From: Nitzschia sp. pyKryTriq1
Taxonomy: Eukaryota > Bacillariophyta > Bacillariophyceae > Bacillariales > Bacillariaceae
Assembly: GCA_956465555.1 (NCBI GenBank)
Contig: OY101120.1
Span: 2,102,001 to 2,166,000, forward strand
Length of the DNA: 64,000 nt
Direction of reading: 5' to 3'
The notes under the pieces were generated by a model. The model saw only the letters and a program-made list of their open reading frames with translations, searched no databases and had not been told where the DNA came from. Positions 41,153 to 51,132 of this stretch are shown piece after piece; position 1 is the first letter of the stretch; each line of letters opens with the position of its first letter. Made by a program: the position numbers and the translations under genes.

Positions 41153-41206
41153 CGACCAGTCGCAGGAGCAATTCGAGCGTCTACAAACCCCAGACTGAAC
41201 TATGCT

Positions 41207-41425
41207 CGTACAGTGTACCGGTACAAAAAAAATCTACAGTTACCGGTATCATACGGTATGCAGGACAAACTGGCGACGATGGACTAATGCGACCCCATGA
41301 CTCATTCGACCAAGGCATTCTTTCCTACTTACCGGTATGCCTTCTGTGATACTACCGCGGTACCCCTGTATGTATGTACCTGGTACCAGTATCAGATAAG
41401 GTACAAGTACCGCGGTACTTGTAGG
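41207..41425. repeat. GTAC palindromic cluster
   Basis: CGTACAGTGTACCGGTAC, TTACCGGTATC, CCGCGGTACC, TACCTGGTACCAG and GGTACAAGTACCGCGGTACTTG spread over about 220 bases. Here a CCGCGG core also appears. It lies 440-660 bases upstream of the next gene. Confidence 0.75.
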
Positions 41426-41863
41426 CGGTGCTTACGTCGCCGAGAAACCATCTGCGCGCGACGCCGTGATGAGAGATGAACGATGCATGCTGGGACCCGA
41501 CCCCTGACGACCCCCGCGAAAAGCGCAAGAGCGAGCGTTTCGCATTACAGTATTCCGTGCCACAGGTCGTGCGTTTGGTTCGCATCTCATATCGCATCAT
41601 CGACATGTTGTCACCAAGTGAGCAGTTTGCTTTTGCATTGAATCATCAGTAAAAGGACTTCAAGCAGTAGCAAGGTCTCAACGTTGAGCAGCTTCAAACC
41701 ATCAAATCTCAGTTTATTTATCTTTGAATGAGCGCTGAAGCCATACACGTACCGTTTCTACAAATCCTCACTTAGAGTTTGGAGCGAGTCCTGCACGACC
41801 ACAAAACTGTACCGGTTTTGGAACCTTCTCACCACGCGCTAGATTTGAACCATCAACAATATA

Positions 41864-43006
41864 ATGTCGCAGACACACGGGTACAATCCATTTGATGACG
41901 GCTATTCGTCTTCGAAGCAGGAATATCAAGAAGCTCGCTACATGATAAATTCTCATGACGAACAAACCGCCGGCGATTCGCAATATCAAGATCAATCACC
42001 GGGATATCGCGAAATCCTTTCACCTCCGCCGGCGTCGGCACCTCCTCCTCCACCACCCAGTGAATCAGATTCAGGATCAGTGCGATCGTTTCCTGTGCAC
42101 GAGGTAGGGTCGGATGACTCTTCGTCTTCGGGCTTTCCTACAGTGGCGACCCCACCACCGTCTGTTCATCGATCGAGCCCTTGGGAAAATCGATATTCTT
42201 CTTCTTCTTCAAACAATGGCAATAACAACAACAATCACTATGGTTCTTATCAAAATACACGGGCTGCTCCCGTGCCCATGATTACGAATTACGGTGTGTC
42301 ACCCGCCCAAACCTTTTATCCAAGCAGCGACGGAGTGTCGTTCGACGGTGCCCCCAAGATGATGAGTAGCAACACAGTGCGTGGAGATATTTCGCTCCGA
42401 CCCAACACCGGTCAAACCAACAGTGAAATTGGTGGCTTTGGAAGTTTGCGAGAAGTCACGGCTCGATTGCGATGGATGACGATTGCTTGTACTCTGTCGG
42501 CACTGATCTGGGAAGGCTTTGCCTTTCCTGCTAGACTCCTTGTTCATACTTGGGATCATGCCGCCAAGGTAGTTCTGGGAGGCTATCTAGCCTTCTTTTG
42601 CCTTCTGTTACTGGGAGTGGAACTCAATGCCCCACTCCGTGATATCTTTGGTGTTTTGTATCATCCTTTGGGCCGAGGATTTATGTTGATTTTGATGAGT
42701 AGCATGTGCTACGGAATTCATATTGCCTGGTGGGAGCTCCTCTTGTGCGCGGCCTTTGCAGGATGCAGTTCTGGATACATTTATGCGTATATCAAATATC
42801 CCGAGTATCGCCGATGGCAAGATTACAATGACAATCTGATATGGTCCGATATGATGCGCCGGTATGCTGCGCAACGAAGTGCGTTTGGACAAGGCTCGGC
42901 GCACTGGGCCGATCCTGGCGAGCGAACGGGTAGTCATGTGCTGAGTGGTAACCAACTATGGAGAGACGCGCAGCGGGAAACACAATCCTTGCTGCATCAA
43001 GTGTAG
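41864..43006 (+). CDS. Four-TM protein, TVP15/COPI-associated-like
   Basis: A 380-residue protein. The N-terminus is cytosolic and disordered with an NPF motif (GYNPFDDGY, residues 8-10), the ligand type of EH-domain endocytic proteins. Pro-rich (PPPASAPPPPPP) and Ser/Asn-rich stretches follow. From about residue 198, LREVTARLRWMTIACTLSALIWEGFAF opens a four-helix membrane region: VVLGGYLAFFCLLLLGVELNAPL, DIFGVLYHPLGRGFMLILMSSMCYGI, then WWELLLCAAFAGCSSGYIYAYI. The LRWMTI start and the FGVLYHPLGRGFMLILMSS segment fit the COPI-associated/TVP15 family of Golgi membrane proteins. A hydrophilic C-terminal tail follows. A role in Golgi or endosomal traffic is inferred from the fold and the NPF motif. 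Confidence 0.72.
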   Translation: MSQTHGYNPFDDGYSSSKQEYQEARYMINSHDEQTAGDSQYQDQSPGYREILSPPPASAPPPPPPSESDSGSVRSFPVHEVGSDDSSSSGFPTVATPPPSVHRSSPWENRYSSSSSNNGNNNNNHYGSYQNTRAAPVPMITNYGVSPAQTFYPSSDGVSFDGAPKMMSSNTVRGDISLRPNTGQTNSEIGGFGSLREVTARLRWMTIACTLSALIWEGFAFPARLLVHTWDHAAKVVLGGYLAFFCLLLLGVELNAPLRDIFGVLYHPLGRGFMLILMSSMCYGIHIAWWELLLCAAFAGCSSGYIYAYIKYPEYRRWQDYNDNLIWSDMMRRYAAQRSAFGQGSAHWADPGERTGSHVLSGNQLWRDAQRETQSLLHQV

Positions 43007-43899
43007 ACCAAATGCTACACTAAGAATAAAAAGAGATATAGAAATAATGTAGACATGTGGGCAGAGCATTTGCAAAATCAGCATGTAACAGTATCATTTT
43101 CTGCCGGCTGGTACGAACTGGTAGAACAGAGCTGTTAAAACAAGCATGCAGACGTCTCCGTTATCGAAGGTGCAGTCATCGCTCATGTATGTAGGCCGCC
43201 AACTTTTGTTAAAAGCAGAAATCATCCTTTGTCGAACTGGCGTAGTGCAAAGGGGCATTCCGCCTTGGAAATCGAAATGATGCTTTAGAGTAGTACAAGC
43301 ACCATTTCCAATGTCGTTTGTTTCGCATTAGCACTTTGATAGAGTCAGTACTGTAGTTGGCACCATGCCTCTAACTGCTCCAGCCATTGGCATTGAATTC
43401 AATTGAATGATGAAACTGCTGCGAAAGCGAAAGGGATAAGGATAAGGATAAGGATAAGGATAAGGATAATAGGGATAAGGGATGCGACGAAGAAGCCCGA
43501 CCATCACCCATCACCCATCAACCATCATCGTTTTCGTGCGGTTACAGACAGTAGTCGGAGTGCCCATGAGTCCCGAGTCAGTCACGATAGATCTTCTGCC
43601 GGATAGATAGATCGAGATATTTAGCTAAGGTTTCGGGAAAGTAAGCCCACCTTCGCTTCTCTTCGTTCCGCTTCCGACCAAACCGTCGTGCGGGAAGTTC
43701 TTCGCTTCGCCTGTTTTCGTGCACTTGCGAGACCACCGCTGGTTTGGCCGAAAAGGCTGAGGCGGGCGAAGGATCGCGAATCGCGAGGACCGATGATCTT
43801 TGACAACTCCTCTCTCTCGGCACTTTCTTCATAAAATCTGTTGTTGTTGTCATTCAACACCAACTTTCGTCTCCAAAAAAATACTCACTTCCTATCACA
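43007..43899. other. Spacer upstream of the aminotransferase gene
   Basis: Holds a GATAAG hexanucleotide tract and few GTAC words (near 43111). Frames at 43578-43863 on the minus strand are Arg/Ser-rich without motifs and are not called. Confidence 0.45.
43433..43480. repeat. GATAAG hexanucleotide microsatellite
   Basis: About seven GGATAA/GATAAG units with one TAGGGATAAGGG variant at the end. Not a telomeric TTAGGG array. Confidence 0.85.
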
Positions 43900-45521
43900 A
43901 TGAAGCTGTCATTGACTCTCTTGGCTGTCGCCGCTCCGTCTGCGGCCGCCTTTGCGCCTCTCACATCCGCACGACCAGCCTCTGCCCTTCGTGCCACAAT
44001 TGAGAACACGAAATTGATTCCTCCCCAAAAAGTCGAAGATTTGGCTGAGACCGCTGCCGATGTCTACGGCAAGAATGTCCAAACAACATATGGGTAAGCC
44101 TTCGATTCAGCGCCGTGGAAACTGAAGTCGGCTAGGTGATTCTCGAAATGCTCACAAATAGTTTCTGTTTTCTTTGAATGAATGAATCGGTCGACGGGTG
44201 ATGATTCTCTTTGGTCTCGAATTTACGGAATTTACTTTTTTCAGCCGATACCCCTTGACTGTTCAATCCGGAAAAGGGTGCTTTTTGACCACCACTGATG
44301 GACAACAATATTTGGACTGTGTGAGTGGAATTGCCACTTGCGCCTTGGGTCATTCCAACCCTGCCTTGAATGCCGCCGTCACAAAGCAAATGGAAACCAT
44401 GCACCACGTTTCCAACTTGTACTTTATTCCTGCCCAAGCCGCCTTGGCGAACTGGTTGTGTGAAAATTCCAACGCTGAGAAGGTCTTTTTCTGCAATAGC
44501 GGAGCCGAAGCTAACGAAGCTGCCATTAAGTGCGCACGCCGACATGCCAGCAACCGTGGCATCACTGTAAGTACCGCACATACTTTGGATAGTTCTGGCT
44601 TTTCATTCTCTATGATCTGCCGGTTTCTCATCGGATTCTGGATATTTCATTTTGTTGTCGTTTCAGAAACCCGTCATTATCACTGCCGAACAATCGTTCC
44701 ACGGTCGCACCTTGGCGGCTTTGACCGCCACCGCGCAACCCAAGTACCACAAAGGATTCGGATACGACGGACAGATGGTTCCTGGATTTGATCACTGCAA
44801 GTACAACGATATTGCTACCTTGGAGGCTGCCGTAGAACGTGCCACTTCGGACGGAAAAGGTTTGGCTGCGATCATGATGGAACCTCTTCAAGGTGAAGGT
44901 GGTATCATTCCTGGCGACAAGGCTTTCTTCGCCAAGGCCCGAGAACTCTGCGACAAGCATGGAGCCTTGTTGATGATCGACGAAGTCCAAGCGGGCATGG
45001 GACGCACTGGTACACTCTGGGGACATGAGAATTTGGGAGTCGTTCCGGATGTCTTCACTTCCGCCAAGGCCTTGGGTGGTGGTGTTCCGATCGGTGCCAT
45101 GATGGCCCGAGGAGACGCGGCCACTACCTTTGGACCTGGCGACCACGCCAGTACTTACGGTGGAAACCCCTTGGCATGTGCAGCTGGTTTGGCAGTGGCG
45201 CAATACATGTGCGATCACAACCTTTTGGACAACGTGAAAGCTCGTGGAGACCAATTGGAGGCTGGTTTGAAAAAACTTGCTGCCAAGTACCCCACCATTT
45301 TGGGAGACGTTCGAGGATGGGGTCTTCTTCGGGGAGTTGAGTGCATCGCGCCAGACATTACCGCTGGGGAATTGGTTGGTGCTGCCATGAAGGAAAACGT
45401 TTTGTTGGTTCCTGCAGGGGCCAACGTGGTCCGATTTGTTCCTCCTCTCATTATTTCCGAAGCTGAAATTGACATGGCTCTGGAACGATTCGAAGCGGCC
45501 ATCAAGACCAAGGCCAACTAA
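43900..45521 (+). CDS. argD: Acetylornithine aminotransferase, plastid (3 exons)
   Basis: PLP enzyme converting N-acetylglutamate semialdehyde and glutamate to N-acetylornithine in arginine synthesis. Exons are 43900-44093, 44245-44566 and 44667-45521; joins are in frame, giving 456 residues. A signal peptide with SAAAFAPL is a textbook diatom plastid-import motif. Class-III aminotransferase landmarks: ATCALGHSNPALNAAV, MHHVSNLYF, FFCNSGAEANEAAIKCARRHA (PLP phosphate contact), SFHGRTLAALTAT, GFGYDGQMVPGFDHCKYND, EPLQGEGGIIPGD, LMIDEVQAGMGRTGTLWGHE (Asp for the pyridine nitrogen), and SAKALGGGVPIGAMMA with the Schiff-base Lys. The end is RFVPPLIISEAEIDMALERFEAAI. GABA or ornithine aminotransferase are the alternatives; the GRTLAALTATAQPKYHKGF segment favours ArgD. 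Confidence 0.92.
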
Positions 45522-45954
45522 ATAGAAATTTTCTGGACACGCATGCTACAGTACCTCTTGTCTGCCTGCCTGCTCATTTCTCTACATACTGCCTCCCTGT
45601 ATAGATTATAAAAAACAATCATGGTGATAGATAATCAAAAGCATATATCTTCTGACTTTCTTGAAGCTCTTCTGTCCAAGTACAGTATCAACATGATACA
45701 GTACGAGTACTTCTGCTTCATGACCATTTTCCTCCCAAACGCCTATGGTGAAGCACCGTCGCCTTGCGCGCCTGCTGGCGGCAGGCACAGCAGGACGGTC
45801 ATGCAACTACGAGCTGCCTGTAGTGGCGAAGCTGACGATTGACCGATGACAGGCAAGAATCGCCACGTATGGACCGGCGCAACCCAGGTCAAAAACATCA
45901 CATCACATAAACGCAATCATTATTATTTCTAACCCATCGCTACACTCTACAAAT
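45522..45954. other. Spacer
   Basis: 3' region of the aminotransferase gene. Small overlapping frames at 45606-45842 are not supported. Confidence 0.4.
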
Positions 45955-46810
45955 CTACAAAGGACCAAGATTCATCAAGAGCTGCTCGCCACTGTTGTCA
46001 TCGACACCGTCGTTGTTGTTGTTGACCCACAGGTTGCCACGGCCATCGATGGCCAATTCATCGACGTGTTCCAATACTTGACCATTGTACGAAATCAAGT
46101 CGGGCATCAAGTCTTGTACCAAAAGGTCTTCTCCAGCACCGTACCTTCAGGCATCGAGAAGTCGCCGAGATCGATGTAGTAGACCCTCTTGATCGCGGCG
46201 TCGAGGCCACCCTGGTTGACGCGCTCCAAAACAAGAAAGGATCCTTCTCTCGTGGACTCAATGTCAGAGAGACCGACCGATCCACCATTTTGAGACTCAT
46301 GGGGTTCCAACCGAAACATCACAAAGATCCACATATCGTTTCCGTGTTGTAGATACCCACGCGAGGCATGGTTTCATTGAGCCAGGCGCGCTGGAAAGCA
46401 ACAACGATATTACCACCGTCAAAAGCAACGCCCTGGGATCCATAACTGGTGTTTAGATGTCATTGACATCATCAGGAAGCATGATGATTTCATCGATTGT
46501 TGAAGCGTTATTCAAACGAAGCAGCGTGTTTGGAGTCTCGACTGGCTCGTCTATATCACCCATGGTTCCGATGCCTTGGCTGACGACCCAGAAGCCTGCC
46601 AGTTCACCAATGACTTCGATTCCTTGTGGAGATGCTCGCCTCTTCGGCCGAAGGAGCTCCAGCACGGACATCGTTTGAGTCCAAGACATTAAAGGCAGCC
46701 TCGAGAGTTGGTGGGTTGGTTCCAGTATTGATCGCAAAGAGGCGACTGGCCTTGTAGAAGGAGACTTCAACTGAAAACAACAATTCTCCCCAAGCAGCAA
46801 GGCCGCTCAA
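45955..46810 (-). pseudogene. Broken esterase-like phytase gene
   Basis: Four or more consecutive pieces in different minus-strand frames together resemble the esterase-like phytase fold. In order: GLAAWGELLFSVEVSFYKASRLFAIN; a frame change near 46640 into SPQGIEVIGELAGFWVVSQGIG and LLRLNNASTIDEIIMLPDD; a stop at about 46453; then YGSQGVAFDGGNIVVAFQRAWLNETMPRVGIYNTET; then IKRVYYIDLGDFSMPEGTVLEKTFWYK; a frame change near 46110 into DLMPDLISYNG and VDELAIDGRGNLWVNNNNDGVDDNSGEQLLMNLG. The pieces keep family order, so this is one decayed gene, or one heavily affected by sequencing errors. The 5' part with a signal peptide is not seen. Confidence 0.72.
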
Positions 46811-46899
46811 CGCGCCAAATGGAATGGATTAATGCGAAACTGTTGGTGTGTACTGTAGATCAATAAACAAAACTATTGTGGTGAGCATCTCCTCCTCAT

Positions 46900-48024
46900 T
46901 CAGAAAAAATCTGTCAGCGCTTTGACTGTTTCGCTTGGTGATTCCCAAGGCAAAACATTCAGTCCGGGTAGAACTTGCAGACGGCATTCCTTCATATACT
47001 TCGTGTACTCTTCCCGCGGTCGCTTGTCACCATCACCAGCAATAATCAGTGTCGACTGTGGGAGTGCTCTTAGTTCTTCTTCAAAAGAGCGATGTTGGCA
47101 AAATCCAGCATTGAAACAAATGACCGGCGGCCGCACCTCCAACCCCAGTTCATGTTCGGCCTTGTCCAGCCAGGCGGTGTCACAAGGTTTTGAAAACAAG
47201 AACTGGTTCGAGAAGAATTCGATGGCTCCTCGAGATTCCAACAAATTGAATGCTAGTCGGCCCCAAACAGGGTTCCTCAAAAAGTTGTAGTTTCGAGACA
47301 GTTCCACTTCGGGCACGGCAGTCGTCATGTCTTTCCAGGTCGGTGGAGAGGCTAGAACAAGATTGTCAATCATATCTGAGTTCCTCGCAGCCATCATCAC
47401 AGCCACGGGTGCCAATCCACCTTGCGACATGACTGTCCACTTTCGACTCTTGTTGTTCTTATTATTGATGTTAAACAATGAAAAGGCTGAAAGCGGGGAT
47501 GATGATGATGATGATGATCCCACCACTACTGACTTCATTAGGGCCTCGCATCCTTTCGCCCATCCCAATGGAAATGACAAGCCACGTTCTTCGGGATCCC
47601 AGAGATCTCCTCCCTCTGAAACACCACATCCGATCAGATTTGGAGCGTACAAAGCAGGGCCGGTCCACTCTGCCATGAATCGTTCCCAGAACCATGAAGA
47701 GAGGCCAATGCCGACAGGATGAATGAGGAGGATCGGCGATGCGTTCTCGAAGCCCGGCGAAGCAGCCTTGTACCGATAGGTCAAATTCCATCCATCATAT
47801 TTGTATTTTTTAATTTCTGTAGTGGATGATGATGTTGATGATGGCGACGACGATGATGATGATGATGATTCGACGGATGTCGCTGAAGTAGGTGTCGGCG
47901 GGAACGACAGGGAAACCCGAAGAGACGAAGAAGAAAGCGGATTCTTCGTCTTGTGGGCAACGAACGACTCCACCTTCCCGAGGAGTGCCACAAGAAGCAA
48001 GGATAGCAGAAAGAAGTACTTCAT
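46900..48024 (-). CDS. Alpha/beta hydrolase, plastid-targeted
   Basis: A 374-residue protein from the first ATG (48024). The signal peptide MKYFFLLSLLLVALLGKVESFVAHK carries an ESFV plastid motif, followed by a Ser-rich transit region. The fold has ILLIHPVGIGLSSWFWERF (oxyanion HPVG strand), YAPNLIGCGVSEG, the nucleophile elbow WTVMSQGGLAPVA with Ser200, NLVLASPPTW, and STLIIAGDGDKRPREEY, which provides the acidic residue. Where the catalytic His is usually found (G-x-x-H before P-x-E-x-P), the sequence reads LPGLNVLPWESP, with Asn356. The enzyme may therefore use another base, or be inactive or family-specific. Ser and Asn tracts (SSSSSSSSPSS; NINNKNNK) interrupt the core and are encoded by repeat DNA. 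The substrate is unknown; chlorophyll- or lipid-derived esters are typical of plastid relatives. Confidence 0.82.
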   Translation of the reverse strand: MKYFFLLSLLLVALLGKVESFVAHKTKNPLSSSSLRVSLSFPPTPTSATSVESSSSSSSSPSSTSSSTTEIKKYKYDGWNLTYRYKAASPGFENASPILLIHPVGIGLSSWFWERFMAEWTGPALYAPNLIGCGVSEGGDLWDPEERGLSFPLGWAKGCEALMKSVVVGSSSSSSSPLSAFSLFNINNKNNKSRKWTVMSQGGLAPVAVMMAARNSDMIDNLVLASPPTWKDMTTAVPEVELSRNYNFLRNPVWGRLAFNLLESRGAIEFFSNQFLFSKPCDTAWLDKAEHELGLEVRPPVICFNAGFCQHRSFEEELRALPQSTLIIAGDGDKRPREEYTKYMKECRLQVLPGLNVLPWESPSETVKALTDFF

Positions 48025-48569
48025 GTTGAAACAGATTGTTGAATTCAATGAATGTTGTGATTTTAACGAATTGTGTCAGAACAGTTGATGCTGATGCTGA
48101 TGCTGGTGATGATGATGATGATGATGATGCTGTGCGAAGAGGAAGATGGAAAGGTTATTACAAAAATTCTTTCTACAATACCGGCATCGTCGCTGTCGCT
48201 GGTCGCTGGTGGCAAAAGATACCACGTCGCCATTGTGCTGGTTCTGGCATCGACGATCGATGGTTCGCTCATCGTTTTCTTCTTCGAAGTTCTCGTCCTT
48301 TGTCGACTATGTCGTGGCCGGCGGCGTGGTCACAGAGACGAGACGAATGAATGATGGACGGTCGGTCGCGCGCAAAGACAGTTGGTCCTTTTAGTCAAAC
48401 TTCTTCTTCGCGCCGAGAACGATCTTCGCTCTTTTCGAATGTCAGAACTACGAGAGTATTCTGCAGATGCCAGCAGATGGCACCGGTAGGAGTACGAGTA
48501 AAAAGAAGAACAGTGTCGGTCTACCCAGAGGAGTCGACAAGCATTGCAATATAACACAACAAACAAAAT
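48025..48569. other. Divergent promoter region with ATG/GAT tracts
   Basis: Contains a GATGCT/GATGAT tract at about 48087-48130 and a GTAC-type motif near 48483-48500 (CACCGGTAGGAGTACGAG). The frames across it derive from the trinucleotide tract and are rejected. Confidence 0.5.
48087..48130. repeat. GAT/GCT trinucleotide tract
   Basis: GATGCTGATGCTGATGCTGG followed by seven GAT units. Related GAT tracts occur inside the adjacent hydrolase gene at about 47497-47518 and 47826-47870. Confidence 0.8.
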
Positions 48570-49649
48570 ATGTCTTCAAATAATAATAGTATGGTTGTTA
48601 CCAGGGCCTGGTGGTTGCTGTGTCTAGCCTTTGTGCTGGGTCACGTCGCCGTGGATGTGGAGTCGTTTTCTGTGCCCCCAGCCGCCGACGGGAACAGCCA
48701 TGATTCCTTATCCTTTTCCTTAGAGAAATATCAAAAGGAGTGCGCCTTGGAAGCATCTCGGTCGCTGGATGCATCCAGGTTACATTTCCAGATTCTCTTT
48801 GTCGACGATGACAATGCAAAGGGCAGAATTGCTGAAGGTCTCTTGGCAAAGATTGCGGAATACAATGACGCCATGTTTGTGTTGTTTCCAGCGTCAGCCA
48901 CCATTTCTTCGTCCCCCAATGCTCCTCGTGATGCGGCTGCTTCGAGTACCGTCCTTGCCATCTGCAAATCATTGGGACTAGATCAAACGAACAGCGAGAC
49001 AATGGGAACGGACTTTGATTTGAGTTATCTCGACGAATACGATCTGATCGTCGCCATGGACGAAGATATTCGTTCCTTGATCCTCCGATCATTGCCCTCG
49101 TCGGAAGACCAAGAATACTATCGCCCCCGGTGTCGTCTAATGTCCGAGTTTCTAAGTCCGGGCTTTGTCACCAACAGCATGACTCACGAAAACTGTGCGA
49201 AAGCATCAGATGATGATACAACCAATGACGGCGCTGAACGAAAAAAACGTCGTGTGCAGTGGGACATGCTGGATACGACCTATCAAGACCGAGTGGCACC
49301 ATGGGTCGACCAAGTTCTCGATCGGAGTAGTAATTTGTTTACCACAACCAGAAATAATCTTGTTTCGGACTGGCCAGTGGTCGAATCTGGCCTCATTCTT
49401 GCATCGGGAGGGATCACTCGCTTTTGTCTGTCGACGATTGAAGCTCAATTTGAAGCAGCTCTAGAATCGTTACTGGAAACAAATCTGTACAAGAAAGAAC
49501 ACTTGGAGAAACACTGGGATGAGGTGGATTCGCAGTTGCGTCGGTGTAATTCGGTGGTGACGGGTTATTTCTCACCTGGGCAACGCAAGACAAGGTTTGA
49601 GCGACACTGGGCCAAGCTTCAAGCCACGCTGAGCGACAGCAGCGGTTAA
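48570..49649 (+). CDS. LMW-phosphatase-like protein lacking the catalytic Cys, plastid-targeted
   Basis: A 359-residue protein. The signal peptide WWLLCLAFVLGHVAVDVESFSVPP has an ESF plastid motif. Residues about 72-175 follow the low-molecular-weight tyrosine phosphatase fold: HFQILFVDDDNAKGRIAEGLLAKIAE in place of the P-loop strand, then the C-terminal acidic motif in FDLSYLDEYDLIVAMDEDIRSLIL. In active enzymes the loop reads V-C-x-G-N-x-C-R-S. Here it is V78-D-D-D-N-A-K-G-R, so the nucleophile Cys and the phosphate-binding Arg are both missing and phosphatase activity is unlikely. The C-terminal half (about 210-359) is helical and unrecognised (VESGLILASGGITRFCLSTIEAQFEAALESLLE). It is divergent from the plastid hydrolase gene. 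It may be a pseudoenzyme or a binding protein. Confidence 0.75.
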   Translation: MSSNNNSMVVTRAWWLLCLAFVLGHVAVDVESFSVPPAADGNSHDSLSFSLEKYQKECALEASRSLDASRLHFQILFVDDDNAKGRIAEGLLAKIAEYNDAMFVLFPASATISSSPNAPRDAAASSTVLAICKSLGLDQTNSETMGTDFDLSYLDEYDLIVAMDEDIRSLILRSLPSSEDQEYYRPRCRLMSEFLSPGFVTNSMTHENCAKASDDDTTNDGAERKKRRVQWDMLDTTYQDRVAPWVDQVLDRSSNLFTTTRNNLVSDWPVVESGLILASGGITRFCLSTIEAQFEAALESLLETNLYKKEHLEKHWDEVDSQLRRCNSVVTGYFSPGQRKTRFERHWAKLQATLSDSSG

Positions 49650-49860
49650 AAATGCAGACGAAGATGGTATGGTAATCGATAACAACTCAAAGGCAAAAGA
49701 CTGTTGACTCCTGATGAGTCTTGAATGGCGTTATGTCTAGAACTTCGGCATCACATGTCAAGACAACTTGTTCCTCGCAAATAGTAAAGATGGTACGAGT
49801 AATGCGTAGTTAGTGCTGGGTTGTACCTTTGTGTGTCATTCGTAGATGTTCTAGACTAGT

Positions 49861-51132
49861 CTACCGTTCCCCGATCTTTATAACTACCTTTCCGTGGGCG
49901 TGCTTCGACTTTTGAAGAGCCATAGCTTTGCGGACTCCGCCGTCGTCAAACTCGAAGGGTGACTCAGGGTCTACAATAGGTTCGAGTCGGCCCGATTCCA
50001 CGTCTTCTAACAATTCCTTCAAGTCCCCATCCACCAGACGCAAAGCTTCGGGAACGACCCATTTTGGAATATTTGGGCTGAGGCGTGACCAGAACATTCT
50101 TGCAAAGAATACTGTCATGAAGGGAACCATGTCCAGCAGTCCTCTTGTAATGTCAATTTCCGTTTGTACACCAGGCATGATTGCGATGTACTTTCCTTTA
50201 CCTTTAATTGCTTTTCCTGTCCACGCACCGACAGTCCAATTATCACCATTGACAAGATCGATCACAACATCGAATTTTTGCTTTTGAAAGTCGGCTACTT
50301 CCCACCACTTTTGGTCTAGGTAATCCACAACTTGGTCAGCACCCAAGCGCATGCACATTTCTACCTGCGAGGAAACCGCTGCAATGAAACTTGGTCCTCG
50401 TAGTTTTGCATACTGCAGAATAGAAGAGCCAACGGCGCCACTACCACCAATGACCAACACCCGATCTCCCTCCCGGACGAAATCAGTAACGATGCGCTTG
50501 GCCGCCATGGCCGACGCTGGGAGGCCACAGGCGACGATCGCGGATATCGTGTTTGGGCATTTTTCCGTCAACTTGATCAAAACTTTGCGGTATTCTGCCA
50601 CTCCACCCTGAGGCTTGGGCTCATCAAAACGAGAAATGACGTAGTCGCCCGCCTGGAATCTCGAGGAGCTTGGTGCCTGTACAACGACCCCGGATACATC
50701 ACTGCCTAGCACCCACGGAGGGCCTTCCGGTAGCTGAATTTTGGCTGTTTTACCTGAGAGAACACGGACATCACCAGGTGCGAGAGCGCACGCTAGCACT
50801 CGTATGATCAGGTGTTCTTGATCATCGTCTAGATCTATCGTTGGAGTCGGCCAGTCGTCGCGGAGAAAGATATTGTCGTCGATGTTACCAAAACCTGTTG
50901 CCACGGCAGCTTTCATCGTCGAAGGAAGCTCCATGGTAGTACTTTCACTGCTGCTAGTAGGAGAATGATTCGTCGTCGTCATGTCAATTCCGATTAAGTT
51001 CTGAAACGCAGGAACACTCCCTTTGTTCATTTGTGAGATCGAGTGTCGAATAATAGTAGTATGCATGGGCTTCGCTTTGTCGCTCTTCTGTGGGATCCAA
51101 GATCCAAAAAGATGCAGGATGATGCGTCTCAT
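49861..51132 (-). CDS. MDR-family oxidoreductase, quinone-oxidoreductase-like
   Basis: A 423-residue protein from the ATG at 51132. In-frame ATGs at 50982 (MTTTNHSP) or just before KAAVATGFG are also possible, so the first 50-70 residues are uncertain; they are basic and could be a mitochondrial presequence. The catalytic GroES-like domain has LIIRVLACALAPGDVRVLSG, GPPWVLGSDVSGVVVQ and FQAGDYVISRF. The Rossmann domain has VREGDRVLVIGGSGAVGSSILQYAKLRG (about 221-246), with GADQVVDYLDQKW and FDVVIDLVNGDNW. No structural or catalytic zinc cysteines are present, so this is the zinc-free quinone oxidoreductase/RTN4IP1-like branch using NADPH. The end KHAHGKVVIKIGER is the usual MDR end. It is convergent with the LMW-PTP-like gene. 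Confidence 0.87.
   Translation of the reverse strand: MRRIILHLFGSWIPQKSDKAKPMHTTIIRHSISQMNKGSVPAFQNLIGIDMTTTNHSPTSSSESTTMELPSTMKAAVATGFGNIDDNIFLRDDWPTPTIDLDDDQEHLIIRVLACALAPGDVRVLSGKTAKIQLPEGPPWVLGSDVSGVVVQAPSSSRFQAGDYVISRFDEPKPQGGVAEYRKVLIKLTEKCPNTISAIVACGLPASAMAAKRIVTDFVREGDRVLVIGGSGAVGSSILQYAKLRGPSFIAAVSSQVEMCMRLGADQVVDYLDQKWWEVADFQKQKFDVVIDLVNGDNWTVGAWTGKAIKGKGKYIAIMPGVQTEIDITRGLLDMVPFMTVFFARMFWSRLSPNIPKWVVPEALRLVDGDLKELLEDVESGRLEPIVDPESPFEFDDGGVRKAMALQKSKHAHGKVVIKIGER

Larger units (their letters stand above)
40801..41863. other. Intergenic with both palindromic repeat families
   Basis: No gene is supported. It contains the CTAG array and the GTAC cluster listed next. A frame at 41352-41606 lies over the GTAC cluster and is rejected. 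Confidence 0.5.

Noticed and set aside
43433-43480. Interstitial telomere repeat
   Set aside because: The unit is GATAAG, not TTAGGG; only one TAGGG word occurs at the edge.
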